Origin: CAZNMF01 sp035547155
GTDB lineage: Bacteria > Acidobacteriota > Vicinamibacteria > Vicinamibacterales > SCN-69-37
Length of the DNA: 22,405 nt
Reading direction: 5' to 3'
Assembly: GCA_035547155.1 (NCBI GenBank)
Contig: DASZVJ010000176.1
Location: forward strand, 1-22,405
Positions 7,109-14,943 of this stretch are shown in pieces; the first letter of the stretch is position 1, and each line of letters opens with the position of its first letter. The notes beneath the pieces are model-generated. The model ran no database searches. It was not told where the DNA came from and saw only the letters and a program-made list of their open reading frames with translations. A program made the translations under genes and the position numbers.

Positions 7109-9586
7109 CTAGAGTTGCCGCAGTACCTGGCTCGGATCGACTGACGTCGCGAGCCGCGCAGGACCGAACGACGCGAGCAGCAGCACCGTCGCCATCGATG
7201 CGATCAGCAGACCGATCGCGCTGATGCCCAGGCGCGGCATCGCGCCGACGACGTGTGCCGTCGAGATCAACATCAGCGTCCCGAGCAGCACGCCGCCGCC
7301 GACTCCTACGGCGGCATGAGTCAGGCCTTCGCGCAACGCCATGTGCACGACGCGCCACCGCGGTGCGCCAAGGGCCATGCACACGCCGAAGTCCCGAGCT
7401 CGCCGCAGCGCTGCGTACGACACGGCGCCGTACAGCCCCATACACGCCAGCCACCCCGTGAGCAGGCAGCAGATCCCGAGCACGACGGCGCTGAACGGTT
7501 GTGGATAACGCCGTGAGACCACGTACGACGCGACGCTGGATGCATCCGACACGACGAGGGCGGTGTTCGTGCGACTGACCACGTCCTGCAACGTCCTGAT
7601 CGACGAGGCGTCGACATGCGGACTGCGAAGCAGCGCAAAGTTTGCGCCAGGCCACTGGCTGATGGGCGTGTAGACCCATGGCGTCACGTCGCCCTCGGAC
7701 GCTGGCGTCCGCACGTCGCTGACCACGCCGATGACCGTCATCCATTCCGTCGGCGCGGTCGTCGACGACGGGGCCGAAAAGGCCATCTGCTTGCCGATCG
7801 GATCGTCCGGCCACAGGTGTCGCGCCACAGCAGCCGAGATCACTGCCTCCCGACTCCCGTCTGCAGCTTCAGAGCCGTCGAAGAAACGCCCTCGCAGGAG
7901 CGTGAGACCCAACACGTCTTTGTAGCCGGCCGATACGGCGCTCTCCGCGATCGTGAGCCGATTGATGAGCACACCATCCCGTGGAACAACCCAATTGGTG
8001 AGAGGCGCGAAAGGCGTTGCCGACGAGACGGCGACTCGGCTGGGACCGAGCTCACTCAAGCTCGCGAGAATACGCGCGGTGGCGACGCTGCTGTCACGGA
8101 ACGCCGCCCGCAACGTGGACGCGTCTTGCCGGCAGGCAGACGGAAAAGGCACGCTGAATCGCACGTAGGCCATGCGATCGACGTCATAACCAGGTGCCGA
8201 CCGCTCGACGCTCATGGCGCTCACGGCCACGGCCGCAGCGATCATCATGACCGCCGTGGTGAGTGCCACCTGCGGAACGATGACGAGTGCCTGATGCCTC
8301 AATCGCGGCATCGTGGCCGATCGCGTGCCTGGCTGCGTCCTCGATGCGCCTGGTCTGCAGTGATAGGCCGGCAGCGCGGCCGACACCAATCCAAGCAGCA
8401 CGCACGTGACGCTGACGAGCGCAGTCGTGGCGCGGCTTCCCGTTGCCGCAATGAGAGCCCCCCGCAACGGCGCAGGCACGGTGGCCTCGAAGGCTCCGGC
8501 CGCCGCCTGCATCAACAACGGCGCGATGACCGCTGCCGCGACGCCGATCATGAGCGCTTCGATCAGCACCACGCGCGAGGCGCGCCATGGTGTCGCTCCG
8601 AGCGATGCACGGATCGCGTCATCCGGTAAGCGCCGCACGACACGCAGCATCAGCAATCCGGACAGATTGATCAGCGTGACCGCGAGCAGGACCGTCGCGA
8701 GACCGAGCGTCAACAATGCGATCCGCCCGGCGCCGATCCGCGTTCGATCGGTGGGGATCGCAAAGCTCGGCGTCGACGAGACTCGCATCGATCGGCCAGC
8801 CGATCGTCCCGGCACGTCGCGCTCCTGCATCGCGCGCCACACCTGCCAGCTCGCGGCTTCGGCCTGCGTGGGCGTGATCGTCGGCGACAATCTGGCGACG
8901 CCGGTGAACACCCACTGCGTGGACAAGTCGATGTCGCACGCGTAGTCCCTGACCCGTGGCGTGACGGGGACCCAGTAGTCGATCTGCTCAAACGGGCTGG
9001 CGAGGTGCGATGCCGCATCTGGCATCACGCCGACGATGACATACGAGGGTGGTGAGCCGCCGACGTGTACGCCTTGTGACGCCGGATGCAGTATCAGCGT
9101 CGTTCCCAGCACACTGTTCGCGCCCGCGAAGACTTGACGCCACAGACGTTCGCTGATGACCATCGCTGGACTGGCGCTCGGTGTGTCGTCGCTCGGATCG
9201 AGCGCGCGTCCGACGAGCGCGTGGAATCCGACGACGTCGAAGTATCCGCCGGAGACCATCTCGCCGACGAGATCCCTCGAGCCCGTGCGCGGACTTCGTC
9301 CTCGATCGCGACTCTCATACGCCAGCTTCTCGAAGATGTCGCGGCGGCCTTGCAGCACGGACACGGCTTCTCGGGTGATGCCGAGGGCCAGGCCATGGTC
9401 CACCTGATCGACATAAACGAGCCGAGTCGAATCGTCGACAGGCGGCGTCCACGCCGCGAGCGAGGCGACATTGAACAGCAGTCCAGCCACGGCTGCGGCG
9501 GGCGCCACGATAAACACGGCCGTCAGCGCGAAGCGCCGCTCGCGAACGAGTGCCCGCAGGATGTATCGCAGTGGTGAAGACCGCAC
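7109..9586 (-). CDS. ADOP-type (MacB/FtsX-like) ABC transporter permease
   Basis: This 825-residue membrane protein has the layout of acidobacterial duplicated orphan permeases: two FtsX-type halves, each pairing an extracytoplasmic MacB core domain with transmembrane helices. Predicted helices lie at about 20-42, 286-315, 338-360, 386-408, 432-458 and three near the C-terminus. Each half carries the FtsX-like loop, IRASLGATPWR (325-335) and VCMALGAPRWR near residue 735. The end, SVDPSQVLRQL, is typical of the family. Related proteins act in macrolide or peptide efflux, or in lipoprotein and envelope processes; the function here is unknown. No ABC ATPase gene is adjacent. The start is GTG 9586 with a poor ribosome binding site, so the exact N-terminus is uncertain by a few residues. 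Confidence 0.87.
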   Translation of the reverse strand: MRSSPLRYILRALVRERRFALTAVFIVAPAAAVAGLLFNVASLAAWTPPVDDSTRLVYVDQVDHGLALGITREAVSVLQGRRDIFEKLAYESRDRGRSPRTGSRDLVGEMVSGGYFDVVGFHALVGRALDPSDDTPSASPAMVISERLWRQVFAGANSVLGTTLILHPASQGVHVGGSPPSYVIVGVMPDAASHLASPFEQIDYWVPVTPRVRDYACDIDLSTQWVFTGVARLSPTITPTQAEAASWQVWRAMQERDVPGRSAGRSMRVSSTPSFAIPTDRTRIGAGRIALLTLGLATVLLAVTLINLSGLLMLRVVRRLPDDAIRASLGATPWRASRVVLIEALMIGVAAAVIAPLLMQAAAGAFEATVPAPLRGALIAATGSRATTALVSVTCVLLGLVSAALPAYHCRPGASRTQPGTRSATMPRLRHQALVIVPQVALTTAVMMIAAAVAVSAMSVERSAPGYDVDRMAYVRFSVPFPSACRQDASTLRAAFRDSSVATARILASLSELGPSRVAVSSATPFAPLTNWVVPRDGVLINRLTIAESAVSAGYKDVLGLTLLRGRFFDGSEAADGSREAVISAAVARHLWPDDPIGKQMAFSAPSSTTAPTEWMTVIGVVSDVRTPASEGDVTPWVYTPISQWPGANFALLRSPHVDASSIRTLQDVVSRTNTALVVSDASSVASYVVSRRYPQPFSAVVLGICCLLTGWLACMGLYGAVSYAALRRARDFGVCMALGAPRWRVVHMALREGLTHAAVGVGGGVLLGTLMLISTAHVVGAMPRLGISAIGLLIASMATVLLLASFGPARLATSVDPSQVLRQL

Positions 9587-9729
9587 GGCGCATGGTCGCC
9601 ACGGTATGTCGTGAAGTCAATCTCATTCAGGGGCGGCCACAAGGGCCGCCCCTACGACAGACGACACGCAATCCGTCGCCCGCAGCCCGTCCGCCTTCGC
9701 CGAAGGCTACGGCGGACAAGTAGCCCGCC
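9587..9729. other. 143-bp gap between REC-HDOD and the permease gene, mostly repeat elements
   Basis: The gap is filled by two different GC-rich elements: a family A copy (9630-9655) and a family B hairpin (9689-9733). About 30 bases between them and 43 bases before the permease start remain. I see no recognisable promoter or T-rich terminator. Confidence 0.6.
9630..9655 (-). repeat. GC-rich hairpin repeat, family A copy 4
   Basis: Read on the minus strand it begins GTAGGGGCGGCC, then the CTTGT loop, then GGCCGCCCC. The 9-bp arms are perfect. All 26 bases are identical to copy 5 at 20285-20310, more than 10 kb away. No gene ends here, but GTAG is still present. Confidence 0.9.
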
Positions 9730-9733
9730 CTAC
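9689..9733 (-). repeat. Family B hairpin repeat (contains the REC-HDOD stop)
   Basis: On the minus strand it starts GTAGGGCGGGCTAC, then GTCCGCCGTAGCC, then CTTCGGCGAAGGCGGAC. The outer arms GTCCGCC/GGCGGAC and the inner arms CCTTCG/CGAAGG fold into a long hairpin. The TAG at 9730-9732 is the stop of the REC-HDOD gene. Similar GTCCGCCGTAGCC...GAAGGCGGAC elements are, from memory, common in several high-GC environmental phyla. Confidence 0.8.
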
Positions 9734-10938
9734 GTCGTCACTCCCGCGTCGCGACTGGTGTGCCGCGCGGCGATCGCGCGCCACTGTGGGAGCTTTGCGG
9801 AAAGACCGGCCTGATCGAGGAACGCGAGATCGATGCGCGGGTCGGCGCGGGATTCGTCGGCGGCCTCGGCGAACGCTTCGCTGACATGCACGGCGGCGAG
9901 CACTTCGCGCGGACCGCTCGTCACGAGCGACGGCTGGTGGTGATACGCGACCGCTTCGACGATCGGGAACGGCAGCCCCCACAGTCCGAGCAGATACGCG
10001 CCGACGGCCGCGTGCGTGACGCCCAGACGCTCCGTCTCGACCTGATCGATCGGCCGTCCGGTCTGACGCACCTCGCGCCGCACCTCTGCGAACTCCACCG
10101 GCATGCCGAGTGCGAGCACGACCTGACCGATGTCGTGGATCATCGCGGCGGTGAACGACTCGTCGATGCGCACGGGATCGGTGACGAAGTGGCGCGCGAG
10201 CTGCGCGGTCAACTGTGCGTGCCGCTGGAACTCGTCGAGCGAGAAGCCCGGCATCTGCACCGACGGCAGCGCGGCGAACACGTGCGCGCCGAGCGTCAGC
10301 CCTTTCAGCAGATCGACGCCGAGGTACATCACGGCCTGCTGCACGGACACGACCTGCCGGCTCAGTCCGAAGAACGGCGAATTGACGAGCTGCAGGACCT
10401 TCACCGCCATCGCGGTGTCGCGCTCGACGATCGCGGCCACGTCCTGCCACGCGACGTCGCTCTGCGCGAGCGCGCGCGCCAGCTCCCAGTACGCGCCCGG
10501 CGCCGACGGCAGCCGATCCAGCTGTCCGGCCGCGCGCCGAATCGGCTCGTGGCCGAGCAGATCGCGCAGCGCGCACGTGCGCTCCAGCGCCGCGCGCAGC
10601 GTGTCCGCCTCGCACGGCTTGCTCAGGAACTGGTGCGCCACCGACAGCGCGCGCACCATCGCGGCGCGCTCCGCGTGCCCCGACAACACGATGCGGACGA
10701 CGCTGGGATAGCGGGATTTGACGTGCAGCAGCAGCGTCGCGCCATCCATACCGGGCATGCGCATGTCCGACACGATGACGTCGAACGGCGCCTTCTCGAG
10801 CTCGACGAGCGCGGCGTCGCCGCTCGTCACGAACACCATGTCCCAGACGTGCCGCTGCCGGCGGAACAGGTTCCGCAACCCTTCCAGCACGTGCTCTTCG
10901 TCGTCTACGAACAGAATGCGTTTCGTCGCCGTGGTCAT
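9730..10938 (-). CDS. Response regulator with REC and HDOD domains (paralogue of 3989-5242)
   Basis: This 402-residue regulator has a receiver domain at about 6-125 (D12/D13, phosphorylation site D58 in IVSDMRMPG, lysine in FLSKPC) and an HDOD domain from about residue 142 (VLQLVNSPFFGLS, AAMIHDIGQVVLALG). It shares long blocks with the plus-strand REC-HDOD protein, including RHVWDMVF, KAPFDVI, SDMRMPGMDGATLL and GAYLLG.WGLPF, so the two are paralogues from a duplication. ATG 10938 is chosen because it gives a normal REC N-terminus (MTTATKRILFVDDE) and overlaps the kinase stop in ATGA. The open frame continues upstream only as an antisense-like artefact inside the kinase gene. It is the evident cognate partner of the adjacent kinase. 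The stop is provided by a family B repeat. Confidence 0.92.
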   Translation of the reverse strand: MTTATKRILFVDDEEHVLEGLRNLFRRQRHVWDMVFVTSGDAALVELEKAPFDVIVSDMRMPGMDGATLLLHVKSRYPSVVRIVLSGHAERAAMVRALSVAHQFLSKPCEADTLRAALERTCALRDLLGHEPIRRAAGQLDRLPSAPGAYWELARALAQSDVAWQDVAAIVERDTAMAVKVLQLVNSPFFGLSRQVVSVQQAVMYLGVDLLKGLTLGAHVFAALPSVQMPGFSLDEFQRHAQLTAQLARHFVTDPVRIDESFTAAMIHDIGQVVLALGMPVEFAEVRREVRQTGRPIDQVETERLGVTHAAVGAYLLGLWGLPFPIVEAVAYHHQPSLVTSGPREVLAAVHVSEAFAEAADESRADPRIDLAFLDQAGLSAKLPQWRAIAARHTSRDAGVTT

Positions 10939-12989
10939 GCCGCCGACTCCGCGTGTCGCGCCGGCGAAATAGGCAGGCGCATGATGAACGTCGTGCCGCG
11001 GCCGAGCTCCGTGTCGAACGTGATCTCGCCGCCGTGTGTCTCGACGATGACCGACCGCGCGATGGCGAGCCCCTGGCCCGTGCCGCGGCCGACCTCTTTG
11101 GTGGTGAAGAACGGATCGAAGAGCCGTCCCTGAATCGCCTCCGGAATGCCGCCGCCCGTGTCCGAGATGGCGATCACGGCCATGTCCTCGTCCTGATACG
11201 TCCGCACGCGGATGCAGCCGCGCCGGTCCGTGCCCTTGACGACGTCCCCGATCGCATGCGCGGCATTGACGATGATGTTGAGCACGGCCTGGTTGACGTC
11301 GCCGCCGTGACAGGTGACGAGCGGCAGATCGCCGAAGTCGACCTCGACGTCCGCGACGTACTTGTACTCGTTCCGCGCGATGACGAGCGTGCTCTGGATC
11401 GCCTGATTGAGATCGACCGAGGTCATCTCCTTCTGATCCGGATGCGCGAACTCCTTCATCGATCGCACGATCGTCGCGACGCGATCGAGGCCCTCCAGCG
11501 ACCGGTCCAGCGCCTTCGGCACGTTCTCCATCAGGTACTCGAGATCCGCCGACGCTTCCGCTTCTGATGCTTCCTGTGCCGCCTCCATCGAGGGCTGCCC
11601 ATCCAGCACCGAGCGATGCACGATCTGATAGCGCCCGACGAGCGACGACAGATCCGCCATCGCGTCCTGCACGAAGTGCACGCTGTCGCTGACGAACTGT
11701 ACGGGCGTGTTGATCTCGTGCGCGACGCCGGCGGCCAGCCGGCCGATCGACTCGAGCTTCTGCGACTGGTGCAGGCCGGCCTCGAGCTTCTTCTGTTCGG
11801 TGATGTCGAGCATGACGCCGCGGACGATCGGCGGCTCGTCGCGCTCGTCGCGATGGACGCTCATGACGCTGCGCGCGTATCCGAGCCGATCGCCGGACGC
11901 GTGCACGCGGAAGTCCAGCGCGAGATTGCGATCGGGCTCCTCCGTCTCGACGAGCGCCTCGATCTGCGCGCGCACGTGCGCGCGATCGTCCTCGTAGACG
12001 AGATCGAGGAACGACGTGCCGCCGAGCAGCGTCTCGGCATCCCAGCCGAAGATGCGCGCGGCCTGCGGCGAGATGTACGACAGCGTCAGCGACGCGCCGT
12101 CCATTTCCCACGGCACCGCGTGCGTGCTCTCGACGAGCATCTTGTAGCGCGCGAGGCTGCGGTGCAGCTCGGCCGTGCGCGCCTCGATCGCGGCCTCGGC
12201 GTGCTTGAGCTCCGTGATGTCGCGCGACAGGCCGAACGTGCCGACGATGACGCCCGACTTGTCCCGCAGCGGCATCTTCGTCGTCGTCACCCAGCGCTCC
12301 TGGCCGTCGAGGCGGAGCTCGCGCTCGGTCTTCGCGATGACGGGCGATCCGCCCTGGATGATCCGGCGCTCGTCGAAGAGCGCGGTCGACGCGTGCTCGG
12401 GCCCGAAGAAATCCGCGTCCGTGCGGCCGATCATCTTCGCGGGATCGGACAGACCGACGCGCTCGGCGAGCGATCGGCTCGCCTTCAGGAAGCGCGAGTG
12501 CTCGTCCTTGAAGTAGATGCTGTCCGGGCTCGTGTCGAGCATCGCGCGCAGCAGCTCGCGCTCGAGGTGCAGCTGCTCTTCGATCACGCCGCGCTCGGTG
12601 CCGTCCCAGAACACGCACTGCACGCCGACGACCACGCCGCGCGCGTCGCGAATCGGCGTCTTCACGACCTGGATGAACGTCTTGCCCGCGGCGGACTGGT
12701 GCGTCTCGAAGATCGCGGACGTCTCGCCGGACTCCATGACGTGACGATCGTCGGCGCGATACTTCGAGGCGAGCTCGGCCGGATAGAGATCGAAATCGGT
12801 CTTGCCGAGAATCGACGCGCGCGGCAGACCGACGGTCTGACAGAAGCGCGCGTTGACGAACGTGAAGCGGCCGTCGCGATCTTTCTGCAGGATGTTGTGC
12901 GGCAGGCTCTCGACGAGCTGACGATAGAACTCGAGCGACGGCTCCTGACGCATGTCAGGCGCCGAACGAAGGTCGGGCACGGCAGGCAT
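10935..12989 (-). CDS. Soluble PAS-domain sensor histidine kinase
   Basis: This 684-residue kinase has three tandem PAS domains (about 20-135, 145-262 and 282-400), each ending in a WDGTE or DITE-like motif. The HisKA dimerisation domain carries the phospho-acceptor H424 in GVAHEINTPVQFV. The HATPase domain has N575 in NIIVNAAHAI, D610 in DTGGGIP, FDPFFTTK (624-631) and GTGQGLAIA (636-644). No transmembrane segment or signal peptide is visible, so it probably senses a cytoplasmic cue (redox, ligand or energy state); no haem- or flavin-binding signature can be assigned. The last four bases overlap the REC-HDOD start (ATGA), a typical kinase-regulator pair. The start at ATG 12989 lacks a well-spaced ribosome binding site. 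Met13 at 12953 is an alternative and would not affect any domain. Confidence 0.92.
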   Translation of the reverse strand: MPAVPDLRSAPDMRQEPSLEFYRQLVESLPHNILQKDRDGRFTFVNARFCQTVGLPRASILGKTDFDLYPAELASKYRADDRHVMESGETSAIFETHQSAAGKTFIQVVKTPIRDARGVVVGVQCVFWDGTERGVIEEQLHLERELLRAMLDTSPDSIYFKDEHSRFLKASRSLAERVGLSDPAKMIGRTDADFFGPEHASTALFDERRIIQGGSPVIAKTERELRLDGQERWVTTTKMPLRDKSGVIVGTFGLSRDITELKHAEAAIEARTAELHRSLARYKMLVESTHAVPWEMDGASLTLSYISPQAARIFGWDAETLLGGTSFLDLVYEDDRAHVRAQIEALVETEEPDRNLALDFRVHASGDRLGYARSVMSVHRDERDEPPIVRGVMLDITEQKKLEAGLHQSQKLESIGRLAAGVAHEINTPVQFVSDSVHFVQDAMADLSSLVGRYQIVHRSVLDGQPSMEAAQEASEAEASADLEYLMENVPKALDRSLEGLDRVATIVRSMKEFAHPDQKEMTSVDLNQAIQSTLVIARNEYKYVADVEVDFGDLPLVTCHGGDVNQAVLNIIVNAAHAIGDVVKGTDRRGCIRVRTYQDEDMAVIAISDTGGGIPEAIQGRLFDPFFTTKEVGRGTGQGLAIARSVIVETHGGEITFDTELGRGTTFIMRLPISPARHAESAA

Positions 12990-13100
12990 CCTTTCGGCGA
13001 CGGAGCGTCCGCCCGTTCGCGGCGCGCACGAAGGAGTAATCGGCAGAATCGCTCGAAATCGAAGATCGGAAATTGCGCGCAGATCAGCGCAGAACGGGCC

Positions 13101-13128
13101 GTCCCCTGGCCCCGCGGTCCCCGCCTAC
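13101..13128 (-). repeat. GGGGACC-type repeat (contains the stop of the 600-aa propeller gene)
   Basis: On the minus strand it reads GTAGGCGGGGACC, then GCGGGGCCAGGGGAC. The block GGGGCCAGGGGACG is shared with the tandem-repeat element at 19314-19370. TAG at 13125-13127 is the stop codon of the propeller gene. The rest of the 135-bp gap up to the kinase gene shows nothing recognisable. Confidence 0.7.
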
Positions 13129-14927
13129 CGTCTTTCGTCGAGGAACCCGAACGTATAGATCGTCCCGTCGGTGGCGCCGACGTAGACCTGGCCCATGGCG
13201 CTCCAGAAGCTGCGCTCGAACGCCGGCGACGTCATCGCGCGCTGACTGTTCCAGAGAGCTTTGCCGTTGCTGCCGTCGTACGCGTAGAGCACGGCGGGAC
13301 GTCCAGCGGCGGTCGCGCCCGTCTGTGCGGCGCGTCCCGTCGATAGCGCGAATACGACGCCGTTGACGATGATGGGCGTCGCGGGTGACGTGAGATTCGT
13401 CGACGTCCATCCCGGCTCGACGGCGATCGCGCCAGTGCTGTCGTCGACCTTCAGCGCAAGGACACCGCCCGTCGTAATCGCGCCATTCGCCGCCGGCGCA
13501 CGCAGATCGGTCGCGGGACGACCGGCGATCGACGCGAGCAGCCATCGCGTGCCCGACGGATCGGGAGCGGCCGCGGTGATCGCGCCTTCCTGCCAGGTCG
13601 AGAGCGCTTCCGTGGCAAATCGCGCGTTTGCGGCGAGCACTGGACGCGAGGCGTAGAGCGGCACGGTGTGATCGCCGCCGCCGAGCATCGACGTATCGAG
13701 CAACAGAACCCGCCCGTCCTTCGTGGCCGCCGCAGCGACCTCGGTGTCCTTGTAGCGGAAGATCGTCGGACCCGTGACGAACTCGGTGCCGCGCTGCGTG
13801 AACCAGTCGCGCACCTGCAAGGTCTTCGGATCGAGCGCGACGATCGCGTTCGCGTATCCGCCTGCGCTCGCCTGTCCTGCACCGACGGCAACGATCAGCG
13901 ACCCCTTCGACGTGAACGCGACGTTGCCGACGACGCTGCCGCCGTTGGTCATCCACGAGACGACGGGCTTCGTCGCACTATCGAGATCGATCGCCCAGAC
14001 GCCGCTCGCGTTCGACTCGCCGCAGCCGCCGCTCGTCGCGGTGTACAGCATCGTGCCCACAGCGATCGCATCAGACCATCGCGCATTCGCCGGCAGGAAA
14101 CGCGCGGGCTGCTGGATGTCCTTGCCCGACGGGAGTCCGAGCACGTGCAGCATGCCGTCGCTCGACACGGCGTACACGACACCCGACGGCCGTCCGTAGC
14201 CACTGCCCGGCCCGCCGCCATCGGGTGCGCCGGGAATGCCGGCGTTCGCGACGGACGGCTGATTGCCGCGTGCGGGAGGCGGAGGCGGGGCCGGCGCTTG
14301 TCCGCCGCGCGCCGCGCCGGGCGCGCCGGCTGGCGGTGTGCCGCCATTGCGCGCAGCGCCAGGTGCCGCAGCGCCACGTCCCGGTCCGCCCGTGCGCGAT
14401 TCCACCGGCACGCCTTCGCCGGGCTCGCCGAGCAGGCTGCGATAGCCGCCGCCGCGCGGCGGACCGCTCGCGCGCGGCGTGAACACCGGCGGCGCCAGCG
14501 TGACGATGCGCGTCGCGGCCGCCGTGATGCCGCCGGGACACGCGGCCGTCGCCGTCGGCAGGTTCACATCGAAGTGGCGCTGCCAGACGACGTAGCCGGT
14601 GTCGTTGTCGAAGGCGTAGATGTTGTTGGAGCTGCCGGCGACGACCGACATCGGCACGAACAGCGTGACGCCGTTGGCCGTCACGCCCTGGAACAGGCCG
14701 TTCGCCTGCCGCACCTGATTGTCGACCTTCGTCTTCCACTGCAGCTCGAAGCCCGGCTTCGACAGCGTGTCGACGGAGATTGCGCCGTCGACACGAATCC
14801 ACGAAGTCCGCTGCGCGTCGCCAGACGCGGTGAGCCACTCGGCACCGCCGCGTCCGACTTGCGCCCACGCGATCGCGCCAGCCAGCACGCAGGCCAGCGT
14901 CACGGCGAGAGAACGTCTGATGTCCAT
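13125..14927 (-). CDS. Secreted PQQ-like beta-propeller protein with low-complexity insert
   Basis: This 600-residue protein has a signal peptide (RR at 4-5, hydrophobic 7-20, cleavage near AWAQ at 20-23) and repeated beta-propeller blades of the PQQ_2/BamB type (for example VPMSVVAGSSNNIYAFDNDTG and GVVYAVSSDGMLHVL). A Gly/Pro/Ala-rich segment at about 155-245 interrupts the propeller. Conserved cysteine motifs ACPGG (129-133) and GGCGES (300-305) are shared with the neighbouring propeller protein. No vicinal Cys-Cys of methanol-dehydrogenase type is seen, so catalytic use of PQQ is unproven; it may be a periplasmic binding or scaffold protein. ATG 14927 is chosen over an in-frame ATG at 14960 because it has a GGAG site five bases upstream and begins the signal peptide. 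It lies 16 bp after the upstream propeller gene. TAG is part of a repeat. Confidence 0.85.
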   Translation of the reverse strand: MDIRRSLAVTLACVLAGAIAWAQVGRGGAEWLTASGDAQRTSWIRVDGAISVDTLSKPGFELQWKTKVDNQVRQANGLFQGVTANGVTLFVPMSVVAGSSNNIYAFDNDTGYVVWQRHFDVNLPTATAACPGGITAAATRIVTLAPPVFTPRASGPPRGGGYRSLLGEPGEGVPVESRTGGPGRGAAAPGAARNGGTPPAGAPGAARGGQAPAPPPPPARGNQPSVANAGIPGAPDGGGPGSGYGRPSGVVYAVSSDGMLHVLGLPSGKDIQQPARFLPANARWSDAIAVGTMLYTATSGGCGESNASGVWAIDLDSATKPVVSWMTNGGSVVGNVAFTSKGSLIVAVGAGQASAGGYANAIVALDPKTLQVRDWFTQRGTEFVTGPTIFRYKDTEVAAAATKDGRVLLLDTSMLGGGDHTVPLYASRPVLAANARFATEALSTWQEGAITAAAPDPSGTRWLLASIAGRPATDLRAPAANGAITTGGVLALKVDDSTGAIAVEPGWTSTNLTSPATPIIVNGVVFALSTGRAAQTGATAAGRPAVLYAYDGSNGKALWNSQRAMTSPAFERSFWSAMGQVYVGATDGTIYTFGFLDERR

Positions 14928-14932
14928 GTGAT

Positions 14933-14936
14933 CTCC
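14933..14936 (-). promoter_or_regulatory. Ribosome binding site GGAG deciding the start at 14927
   Basis: GGAG on the minus strand lies five bases before ATG 14927. It lies inside the 16-bp spacer between the two propeller genes and supports this start over the in-frame ATG at 14960, which would fall within the upstream gene. Confidence 0.6.
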
Positions 14937-14943
14937 GGCTTCG

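Noticed and set aside
873..7814. Long minus-strand open frames at 873-1943, 3953-5038, 4981-6216 and 6339-7814
   Set aside because: They lie antisense to the creatininase, REC-HDOD, REC-EAL and methyltransferase genes and have no recognisable motif; the last crosses from the methyltransferase into the permease in the wrong frame.
10939..12618. Extension of the minus-strand REC-HDOD frame upstream, giving a 962-residue protein
   Set aside because: The added part is an off-frame reading of the kinase; ATGA overlap and a normal REC N-terminus fix the start at 10938.
9760..13346. Long plus-strand open frames (9760-11133 and 11616-13346) opposite the kinase and REC-HDOD genes
   Set aside because: They are Arg/Ala/Asp-rich with no domain signature and mirror well-conserved minus-strand proteins; typical GC-driven antisense frames.
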